From Planctomycetes bacterium UBA2386 (GTDB lineage: Bacteria; Planctomycetota; UBA1135; UBA2386), in the NCBI GenBank assembly GCA_002343845.1, contig DDSQ01000056.1, positions 21,000-56,190 of the forward strand: DNA of 35,191 nt, in the 5' to 3' direction. Shown piece after piece: positions 1-6,799 of this stretch; position 1 is the first letter of the stretch; every line of letters begins with the position of its first letter. A program made the position numbers and the translations under genes. The notes under the pieces are model-generated. The model ran no database searches. It saw only the letters and a list, made by a program, of their open reading frames with translations, and was not told where the DNA came from.

Positions 1-207
1 CCGAGCCAGCAGGCGATCGCGCGCGAGGAACTGGCGCGCGTCGAGGCGGCGTTCGCGCGGCTGTCGCCGGAGAAGCAGGAGGTGATCCTGATGTCGCGGC
101 TGATGGGCTTGCCGCACGCGCAGATCGCCGCCGAGCTGGGCAAGAGCGAAGTGGCGGTGCGGGCGATGCTGAGCCGCGCGTTGGCGGATCTGGCGACCGG
201 GTTGTAG
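1..207 (+). CDS. ECF-type sigma-70 factor, C-terminal part (5' truncated)
   Basis: The open frame enters from the left edge and ends at TAG 205-207, leaving 68 residues. They form a sigma-70 region 4 fold: the helix containing LSPEKQEVILMSRLMG is followed by the helix-turn-helix LPHAQIAAELGKSEVAVRAM and the closing segment LSRALADLA. The spacing is that of an ECF or related small sigma factor, where this module reads the -35 element. Region 2 lies outside the window, so the subgroup cannot be assigned. The next gene is convergent, with its stop at 256. The frame and the region 4 pattern are clear. The identity beyond 'sigma-70 family' is inference. Confidence 0.85.
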   Translation, partial: PSQQAIAREELARVEAAFARLSPEKQEVILMSRLMGLPHAQIAAELGKSEVAVRAMLSRALADLATGL

Positions 208-255
208 GGGCGCGCGCGGTGGGCCGCCGCGACGGTGCCAGGGTTCGCTCGCGAC

Positions 256-1968
256 CTAGTCGATGTGCACGTGCCGGCCGCCGTTCTCCTCGGCCATCGG
301 CCGCAGGAAGTCGGTGTCGTTCTTGTCGCCGAACGTGATGCAGTGGATGGCGATCTTGCGCAGGTTGTTGGTCTCGCGCACGCGGCGACGGATCTCGTCC
401 TTGTCGGTGATCGTGCCGGCGGTCGGGGCGCCGTCGCTGATGACGTAGAGCGTGTCGAAGCCAGCGGCGTAGTACTTGTCGTGCAGACCGCGGCCGCCGA
501 AGTCGAGCGCCTTGTCGAGCGCGTCGTAGAGGTTGGTCGGCCCGTTCGGTCGCAGGCTGTCGAGGAAGTTGCCGAGCAGGTCGTCGCGCATCGTGTCGTC
601 GAGCTTGACGAGCGCGGGCCGGCCGCCTTCCTGGCGCCAGATGCGTACGTCGTCGCTGAACACCACGAGGTTCACGAGCGCGCCGTCGGGCAACGACTGG
701 ATCAGGCGGCCGATCTCGCGAACCACCAACGCGGCCTTGGTCGTCGTCAGCGCCTCGCCGCCAGCGCCGGCGGTGCCCTCGCCCTTCGGTCGCAGCGTCA
801 GCGGTTCGGCCATCGACCCGCTGAAATCGAGCACGAACAGCACGCGGTCGGATTCGACCTCGAGGTCGAAGAACTTCTCGTACTTGCCGGCCGCCGGTTT
901 GGTGGCGCCGGCGGCGGTCGCCGGGCGCACGGTGAACGTCGCTGCTTCGCGCTTCCAGAAGTCCTGCCATGGCGCGATGCCGCCGCGCACGACCGACTGG
1001 CCGGTCAGGCCCTCGAGCAGCTTGTGCAGCCGCACGTCCATCGCCCACGGGTCCTTCTTGCGCTGCAGCTCGGCCTCGAGCCCGCGGATCAGCATCGGGA
1101 TCACCGGCTTGCACTTCTGGATCGCGAGCGAGAACGCCGCGGCACTGCGCACCTGCCAGATCACATCGCGCACGAGCAGCTCCTCGAGCTTCTGGTTGGC
1201 GGTGTCGCGCATCGCCAACACCGGTGCGTCGGGTTGCTTGCCGAGCGATTCGTCGACGTGGGGCTGCAGCGCTGCGCCGATCGCGTTGCACGCGGCGATG
1301 CGCACGTTCGGCTCGACGTCGCGCAGCAACTCCACGAGCGTCGGCACGAGATCGAGCGTCGGGTCCTTGGCCATCGCGTTGACCGCCTGCACGCGCAGCT
1401 CGGTCGGCATCGTGCGGCACGCGCGCATCAGTTCGAGCTGGGCCTCCGCGCTCGGGTGGCCGCCGAGCACGCGCAGCACCGCGGCGGCGTCGCGCTGGTC
1501 CTGGTTCTTCTTCTGCGCGCGAATGCCGGGCGCTGCGAGCTTCGCCAGCAACCACGGCAGCACGTCCGCCGCCGTCACCGAGCGCAGGTGCTTGCAGGCG
1601 AGCGCCTGAACGCGCCACGGCTGCAGTTCCCGTTGGTAGTCGACGAGATCGGTCGAAGTGGTGGCGCCGGTCGGCTTCGGGTCGATGCTCGCGGCTTCGA
1701 ACAACATCTGCGCGGCCGCCAGCGTGTTCCACTGCGCGAGCTTCGCCATGCTGGCGTCGAGCGCCGCCAGCGCGGCCTCGTCGGTGCGGTCCTCCTTCAC
1801 CAGCCGGATCGCCCCGCTCTTGTACTCCTGCAGCCAGGCGCGGAACGACGTGATGTCGCCGGCCTGCACCGCCTCCGGCGAGTCCTGGGCCGCGGGGGGC
1901 GTCGGCTTCTGGCCGGCTGCGGCAGCGGCCAGCAGGACGGCCGCCAGGAGTCGGCAGGTCACGAGCAT
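256..1968 (-). CDS. Secreted HEAT-repeat / von Willebrand factor A protein
   Basis: A 570-residue protein starts with a signal peptide (MLVTCRLLAAVLLAAAAAG). Residues about 130-320 hold short helical pairs typical of HEAT/armadillo repeats, for example LVPTLVELLRDVEPNVRIAA. A VWA domain follows from about residue 372. Its metal-ion-dependent adhesion site is complete at D381-F-S-G-S385, a candidate MIDAS threonine lies in the later segment GPTNLYDAL, and VISDGAPT follows. In this family the VWA domain binds a divalent ion and mediates protein contacts. The ligand here is unknown. The gene lies 46 nt downstream of the serpin gene on the same strand, so they may be co-transcribed. HEAT plus VWA exported proteins are common in Planctomycetota. 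The product type is well supported but its role is not. Confidence 0.88.
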   Translation of the reverse strand: MLVTCRLLAAVLLAAAAAGQKPTPPAAQDSPEAVQAGDITSFRAWLQEYKSGAIRLVKEDRTDEAALAALDASMAKLAQWNTLAAAQMLFEAASIDPKPTGATTSTDLVDYQRELQPWRVQALACKHLRSVTAADVLPWLLAKLAAPGIRAQKKNQDQRDAAAVLRVLGGHPSAEAQLELMRACRTMPTELRVQAVNAMAKDPTLDLVPTLVELLRDVEPNVRIAACNAIGAALQPHVDESLGKQPDAPVLAMRDTANQKLEELLVRDVIWQVRSAAAFSLAIQKCKPVIPMLIRGLEAELQRKKDPWAMDVRLHKLLEGLTGQSVVRGGIAPWQDFWKREAATFTVRPATAAGATKPAAGKYEKFFDLEVESDRVLFVLDFSGSMAEPLTLRPKGEGTAGAGGEALTTTKAALVVREIGRLIQSLPDGALVNLVVFSDDVRIWRQEGGRPALVKLDDTMRDDLLGNFLDSLRPNGPTNLYDALDKALDFGGRGLHDKYYAAGFDTLYVISDGAPTAGTITDKDEIRRRVRETNNLRKIAIHCITFGDKNDTDFLRPMAEENGGRHVHID

Positions 1969-2014
1969 CGCAGACGCTTACGCGGGGACGCTCGCCGGGG
2001 GAAGGGCCGCCAGG

Positions 2015-3256
2015 TCAGTGCCCGGCGGCTGCGTCACCCCGCGGGTCCTCGACCCGGCCGACGAACAAGATCAGTGTGCTGGCCTGGTGACGCAGCGTGA
2101 ACGCGAACGGCCGGTCGGCGACGAACGGGATCGGCGGCTGCAGTTTGCCCGGAGCCGCGCTGCCGGGCGCCAACACCGACGCGGTGGCGGCGGCGGCTTC
2201 GACGCCACGTTCGTCGACCTCGATCCAGGTCTGGTGCACGACGTCGTCGATCACCAACGCGTCCTTCGGCGAGATGCCGGTGAAGTCCGCCGCGCCCGCG
2301 ACGAACGCCGTGCGCAGTCCGAGCGCCTGCAGCGGCTCCCGCAAGCGGCAGTGGCCGGCGAGGCGGAACCGCGGCAGGTGGACGTCGACGCGTTGGCCGG
2401 CCATTCCCTGCCGATGGGCCCCGGCGAGCAGCGCTTGCTCGGCATCGGCCAGGGACTTGCCCGCGCGCGGCAGCATCACTTCGCAGACCAGCTCGCCGGC
2501 TCGGAACGGCAGCACGATGCACTGCCAGTCCGGAGTCTCCGCGTACGAGCAGTGGCGTACGGCGCGCATCATCGCCACGTCGACCGGGGCGCCCTGACGC
2601 AGATGGAACGGTGCCGGCTTCGTCGCGTGGGCGTTGAACTCGTCAGCCCAGCCCGCCTTCAGCCACAACGCGTTGCTCACCACCGTCCTGGTTTCGCCGG
2701 TCACCAGGCCCGGCGGCAGCAGTTCGCGGATGCGATCGTTGGTGACCTGGGCGATGTGCGCGTTGATCTGCCGGCGAGCGCCGTCGGGATCGTCGCGGAA
2801 CGAGAGGTCGTGATGCTCGGCGCGGAACGAGTCGCGCAACACCGCTGCATAGGCGGGCTCGATCGGGTGACCACTCTGCGTCCAGAGATCGTTGGCGAAC
2901 CGCAACTCATGGAGGCGCTCTCGGGGCGCCTTGCCGGAGAGCCCGAGGCTGGTCAGCAACTGGCCGGCGGCCGCGTGCAGCCGTTCGCCGCGCAGGTCGG
3001 CGGGCAGCCGCAGCACGGTCGCCAGTTCGTCCCCCGTATTGCCGCGAGCGCCCGGCAGCATCATGGCCAGCGCGATGGCGATGCTGGCCGGCGAGCAGGT
3101 CGGCGTCTTTGCAGCGACCAGCCGCGGATGCAGGTCGGCAGCAAAGGCGTTGATCGCGTCGGCGAGGCGCCGCGCGTCGTTCGCCGAGGGCTGTTGCGTG
3201 GGGAGGACGGCCGCTAGCGCGAGCGCTGCGGCGACGAGGTGGGTGGGTCGTTCCAT
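2015..3256 (-). CDS. Secreted serpin-family protease inhibitor
   Basis: A 413-residue protein with a signal peptide (about residues 1-21) and a full-length serpin fold. The N-terminal helices contain SPASIAIALAMMLPGARGNT, the breach region reads TVVSNALWLKAGWADEF, and the C-terminal serpin signature is FVADRPFAFTLRHQAS from residue 378. The reactive-centre hinge (E349-R-G-V-E-A-A-A-A-T) has the glycine at P15 and small residues at P12-P9 that inhibitory serpins need for loop insertion. Counting from P17 puts P1 near the Gly-Ser of VLAPGS, so a target with small-residue preference is possible, but that is inference. The ATG at 3256 was chosen because it gives a proper signal peptide. It overlaps the end of the upstream SDR gene by 43 nt in another frame. 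Confidence 0.9.
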   Translation of the reverse strand: MERPTHLVAAALALAAVLPTQQPSANDARRLADAINAFAADLHPRLVAAKTPTCSPASIAIALAMMLPGARGNTGDELATVLRLPADLRGERLHAAAGQLLTSLGLSGKAPRERLHELRFANDLWTQSGHPIEPAYAAVLRDSFRAEHHDLSFRDDPDGARRQINAHIAQVTNDRIRELLPPGLVTGETRTVVSNALWLKAGWADEFNAHATKPAPFHLRQGAPVDVAMMRAVRHCSYAETPDWQCIVLPFRAGELVCEVMLPRAGKSLADAEQALLAGAHRQGMAGQRVDVHLPRFRLAGHCRLREPLQALGLRTAFVAGAADFTGISPKDALVIDDVVHQTWIEVDERGVEAAAATASVLAPGSAAPGKLQPPIPFVADRPFAFTLRHQASTLILFVGRVEDPRGDAAAGH

Positions 3257-4224
3257 GACGTGGTCTCGGCGCGTGTGCCCGACGCGCCGGTTCCGTCGGA
3301 GTTCCCGGCCGGCGGCACCAGCCCGAGCACGGCACGCAGGGCCCATTCGATCTCGGGCTGGTCGAACACGAAGCCGGCGACGCCGAGGCGGTTGGGGGCC
3401 GCGCGCACGCTCGCCAACAGCAGCGCGCCGGCCATCTCGCCGAACAGCAACCGCAGCGCGAACCCGGGCACGGGCAAGCGAGTCGGCCGGCGCAGAACGC
3501 GGCCAAGGGCCCGGGTGAAATCCCGGTTGGTCACCGGATGCGGCGAGGTCGCCACGACCGGGCCGCGCAGGTTGGTGTTCGCGAGCGCAAAGCGGATCAC
3601 GCGCACGAGGTCGTGGCGGGTGATCCAACTCATCCAGTGCCGGCCGCCGGCGAGCTTGCCGCCGAGCCCGAGCCGGAACGGCAGCAGCAATCGCGGCAGC
3701 GCGCCGCCCGCCGGGTCGAGGACCATGCCGATGCGCAGGTTGACCACGCGGATGCCGGCGGCCTCGGCGGGCGCGGTGGCGCGTTCCCACTCCTGCGCCA
3801 CGTCGGCCAGGAAGCCCTGCCCGGGGGCGCTCGCTTCGTCGAGCAGTTCGTCGCCGCGGTCGCCGTAGATCCCGACCGCCGACGCGCTGACCAGCACCCC
3901 CGGCCGATGGGGCATCGCCGCCAGCGTGCGGCTCAGCGCCGCCGTCACCGGGCCGCGGCTGCCCTGGATCGCCCGCTTCCTCGCCGCGGTCCATCGCCCG
4001 GCCGCGACGTTCTCGCCCGCGAGGTGGACGACGGCGTCGATCGCGCCGAGCCGTTCGACGTCGATGGCGCCGGTCGTCGGGTCCCAACGCACCGCATCCG
4101 GGTCGTTCGCCGCGGTCCGCACCAGGCGCCGCACCTCGCACCCCGCCGTGCGCAGTGCCTGCACCAGGGCGGAACCGACGAAGCCGCTCGAGCCGGTGAT
4201 CGCGATGCGGCGAGGGCTGTCCAT
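3214..4224 (-). CDS. TIGR01777-type NAD-dependent epimerase/dehydratase-like SDR protein
   Basis: A 336-residue atypical short-chain dehydrogenase. The Rossmann motif G11-S-S-G-F-V-G17 stands at the N terminus, followed by DAVVHLAGENVAAGRW, the TIGR01777 hallmark. Next come VLVSASAVGIYGDRGDE, where the family has its substrate-binding stretch, and RIGMVLDPAGGALP. The C terminus (RLGVAGFVFDQPEIEWALRA) fits the DUF1731 tail of the YfcH/SDR39U1 group. Substrates for this family are not established. The gene starts at ATG 4224, is divergent from the toroid gene 54 bp away, and overlaps the serpin start by 43 nt. The family call is firm. No reaction can be named from sequence. Confidence 0.9.
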   Translation of the reverse strand: MDSPRRIAITGSSGFVGSALVQALRTAGCEVRRLVRTAANDPDAVRWDPTTGAIDVERLGAIDAVVHLAGENVAAGRWTAARKRAIQGSRGPVTAALSRTLAAMPHRPGVLVSASAVGIYGDRGDELLDEASAPGQGFLADVAQEWERATAPAEAAGIRVVNLRIGMVLDPAGGALPRLLLPFRLGLGGKLAGGRHWMSWITRHDLVRVIRFALANTNLRGPVVATSPHPVTNRDFTRALGRVLRRPTRLPVPGFALRLLFGEMAGALLLASVRAAPNRLGVAGFVFDQPEIEWALRAVLGLVPPAGNSDGTGASGTRAETTSWNDPPTSSPQRSR

Positions 4225-4235
4225 GGCGTCAGTCT

Positions 4236-4271
4236 GCCGCTCGTGGGGCCGGCGCGCGACCAGCGAGCGGC
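4236..4271. promoter_or_regulatory. 8-bp inverted repeat in a 54-bp divergent promoter region
   Basis: Between the divergent starts at 4224 and 4279 there are only 54 bp. They contain GCCGCTCG (4236-4243) and its exact reverse complement CGAGCGGC (4264-4271), separated by 20 nt. Centre-to-centre spacing is 28 bp, close to but short of three helical turns. The position is right for a shared operator or for the two ends of a hairpin in either leader. No -35/-10 pair is obvious to me. Chance occurrence in GC-rich DNA cannot be excluded. Confidence 0.35.
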
Positions 4272-4278
4272 GTCTATC

Positions 4279-5556
4279 ATGGCGAACGTGCCCCTCTCCC
4301 TCTCCCGCGGCGCCGTCGTCTCGTTCGCGGCGTGCGTCCCGCTGCTCGCGCAGGATCCGCTGCGCGAGCGCGTGAACTACGCGCTCGACCAGGCGCGTCC
4401 GGCCTTGCTCGGGCACCTGCGGGCGGCGAGCGAGCCGTCGACGCGTCCCGGCGAACTCGCACTCGTCGCGCTGGCGGGGGCGCACGACGGCCTCGACGCG
4501 CAAGACCCGACGTTCGCGCAGGCGATCGAACGGCTGGCCAAGGCCAGCCCGACCGAGACCTACGACCTGGCGCTGCGGCTGATGGTCTGCGAAGCAGTGC
4601 CGTGGTTTCCGCGACGCGAGGCCGTGGCGGCGGCCGACGCGAAGGCCCTGCTCTTGCACCGCCACAAGTCGGGCGCGTTCGGCTACGGCCGCAATCCCGG
4701 CGGGTGGGATCTGAGCAACACGCAGTACGGTGCGCTCGGCCTGCGCGCGGCGACCGCGCTCGGTATCACCATCGAGCGCACGGTCTGGCAGCGGCTCGGC
4801 GCCGAGATCGCCGAACACCAGGGCGACCACGGCGGCTTCCACTACGGCCGTGCCGATTCGGGTTTCGATGCCTACGCGTCGATGACCGCTGCCGGCATCG
4901 CCGTGCTCGCGATCTGCCAGCAGCAGCTCGCAGCCAACGGCGACGCGCCGAGGATGCTCGCCGACGGGATTGCGCGCGGCTGGCAGTGGTTCGGCCGCAA
5001 CACCGGCGTGCTCGGTTCGCGGAAGGAACGGTGGAGCTACTACTTCCACTACGGCCTCGAACGCGCGGCGATCCTGTGCGACGTGACCGAAGTCGGCTCG
5101 GTCGATTGGTACGCCGCGGGTGCGCGCATGCTCTGCGACGACCAGCTCGGCGGCGGCGGCTGGACCAGCACGCAGGACGGACATCCCGGCGGCCGCCTCG
5201 CGGGCGGCCGCGGCGATCTCGTGCCGACGTCGTTCGCGGTGCTGTTCCTGCGGCGGAAGTTCCAGAAGGCGATCGGCCCGCTGACGGTCAAGGTCGTCCA
5301 CCTCGCCAACCTCGGGCCGGCGTCGAAGGCCGCCGACGTCGACGCGTGCGCCGCGGGCCTCGTGCAGCGCGGCAAGCCAGCACTGCCCGAAGTGCTGAAC
5401 GCGCTGCGCAGCGAGGTCGAGCCGCAGCGGCGCGCGGCGGCGGCGGCGCTGCAGGGCATCGTCGGCGAGGCGTTCGGGTACGACGCGGCGAAGTCCGCCG
5501 CCGACAACCGCACGGCGGTGCGTGCCGCCGAGCTGTGGTTCCTGAAGAACCGCTGA
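4279..5556 (+). CDS. Secreted prenyltransferase/terpenoid-cyclase-like alpha-toroid protein
   Basis: A 425-residue protein with a hydrophobic N-terminal signal ending near CVPLLAQ. The body has repeated alpha-hairpin units with Gly/aromatic turns (GAFGYGRNPGGWDLSNTQYG, GGFHYGRADSGFDAYASMTA, LGGGGWTSTQDG), the pattern of squalene-cyclase/prenyltransferase-type alpha6/alpha6 barrels. I see no DXDD or DDXXD cyclase motif, and an exported protein would not meet the usual isoprenoid substrates. A binding or scaffold role is therefore as likely as catalysis. The segment from about residue 330 resembles a HEAT-like extension (LPEVLNALRSEVEPQRRAAA). The ATG at 4279 lies 54 bp from the divergent SDR gene. 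Similar exported toroid proteins are frequent in planctomycetes. Confidence 0.82.
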   Translation: MANVPLSLSRGAVVSFAACVPLLAQDPLRERVNYALDQARPALLGHLRAASEPSTRPGELALVALAGAHDGLDAQDPTFAQAIERLAKASPTETYDLALRLMVCEAVPWFPRREAVAAADAKALLLHRHKSGAFGYGRNPGGWDLSNTQYGALGLRAATALGITIERTVWQRLGAEIAEHQGDHGGFHYGRADSGFDAYASMTAAGIAVLAICQQQLAANGDAPRMLADGIARGWQWFGRNTGVLGSRKERWSYYFHYGLERAAILCDVTEVGSVDWYAAGARMLCDDQLGGGGWTSTQDGHPGGRLAGGRGDLVPTSFAVLFLRRKFQKAIGPLTVKVVHLANLGPASKAADVDACAAGLVQRGKPALPEVLNALRSEVEPQRRAAAAALQGIVGEAFGYDAAKSAADNRTAVRAAELWFLKNR

Positions 5557-5611
5557 ACGGCAGGCCGTGCTTGCCGGCTGCGCGGGCCGCGCGACGATGG
5601 GCGGCCCGCCC

Positions 5612-6799
5612 ATGACCCGACTCCACCGCGCGTTCGAGCGCACGGCCACACGCCGCGCCCATCTCGACCAGGGCAACCTGCTGCGTTCGCTGACCCTGGT
5701 CATCAACGGCGTGCCCGGCGGCATCAACCTCGGCCAGGGCGTGTGCGATCTCGACACGCCAGCACCGCTCGTCACCGGGGCGATGGCCTCGATCGACGGC
5801 GGCGATCGCCAGCTCTACACGCCGTACGCGGGCCTGCCCGAGTTGCGCGCGGCGATCGCGAAGAAGCTGCGGCGGGACAACGGGCTGCCGTTCGAGAGCA
5901 AGAACGTCGCGGTGTGCACGGGCAGCAGCGGCGCCTTCTTCGCGGCCGGCATGACGCTGATCGAGCCCGGCGACGAGGTCGTGCTGTTCGAGCCGTTCTA
6001 CAGCTACCACTGGACGACGATCCCGTTGTTCGGGGCGAAGCCCGTCGCGGTCCCGCTCGACCGGCAGACGCTCGCGTTCGACGCCGAAGCGCTGCGCCGC
6101 GCGCTGACGAAGCGGACCCGCGCCGTGGTCGTCAACACGCCGGGCAACCCGTCGGGCAAGGTGTGGACGCGGGCCGAGCTCGACGAACTGGCGGCCGTGC
6201 TCGACGGCACCGACGTGATGGTGCTGACCGACGAGGTCTACGAGTACATGTGCTTCGACGGTCGCAAGCACGTGTCGCCGGGCGCCGTGCCCGGTCTCGC
6301 CGACCGCACGCTGACGATGAACTCGTTCAGCAAGACGTTCTCGATCACCGGCTGGCGCATCGGCTTCCTCGCCGGACCGGAGGCGATCGTCGAGAAGTGC
6401 GGCATCGTCTTCGACCAGATCGAAGTGTGCGCGCCGCGGCCGATGCAGCGCGGCGTGCAGCGCGCGCTCGAGCAGCTGCCGCCGAGCTACTACACGGACC
6501 TGCAGGCTGGCTACGAGAAGAAGCGGGACGCCTTCTGCGCCGCGTTGCGTGACGCGGGATTCACGTTTGCGGTGCCGCAGGGTGCCTACTACGTGCTCGC
6601 CGACCATCGAAAGGTGTTCGGCGACATCGATTCGTACCCGGCCGTGCTGCAGATGATCGACCGCATCGGCGTGAACGCGGTGCCCGGGCACCTGTTCTTC
6701 GTCTCGCCCGACGGCGTGCGCAGCATGCGGTTCCAATTCGCCGTCGATTGGCCGGTGCTCGAGGAGGCGATGACCCGTCTGCGGAGCCTGCGCGCATGA
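5612..6799 (+). CDS. PLP-dependent class I/II aminotransferase
   Basis: A 395-residue fold-type I aminotransferase. Visible motifs are INLGQGVCDLDTP near the N terminus, YTPYAGLPELRAAI, NTPGNPSGKVWT, the PLP-phenol aspartate in VLTDEVYEYMCFD, and the Schiff-base lysine K241 in NSFSKTFSITGWRIGF. The order and spacing match the aspartate/kynurenine aminotransferase subgroup (I-gamma/MocR-like enzymes without the DNA-binding part). The amino donor and acceptor cannot be read from sequence. Possible starts are GTG 5567, ATG 5597 and ATG 5612. I chose 5612 because homologues begin close to this point and none has a clear Shine-Dalgarno site. The stop overlaps the next start (ATGA), implying translational coupling to the PIG-L deacetylase. 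Confidence 0.9.
   Translation: MTRLHRAFERTATRRAHLDQGNLLRSLTLVINGVPGGINLGQGVCDLDTPAPLVTGAMASIDGGDRQLYTPYAGLPELRAAIAKKLRRDNGLPFESKNVAVCTGSSGAFFAAGMTLIEPGDEVVLFEPFYSYHWTTIPLFGAKPVAVPLDRQTLAFDAEALRRALTKRTRAVVVNTPGNPSGKVWTRAELDELAAVLDGTDVMVLTDEVYEYMCFDGRKHVSPGAVPGLADRTLTMNSFSKTFSITGWRIGFLAGPEAIVEKCGIVFDQIEVCAPRPMQRGVQRALEQLPPSYYTDLQAGYEKKRDAFCAALRDAGFTFAVPQGAYYVLADHRKVFGDIDSYPAVLQMIDRIGVNAVPGHLFFVSPDGVRSMRFQFAVDWPVLEEAMTRLRSLRA

Noticed and set aside
235..2100. A long plus-strand open frame opposite the HEAT/VWA gene
   Set aside because: The minus-strand frame has a signal peptide, HEAT repeats and a VWA MIDAS motif. The plus-strand translation has no domain.
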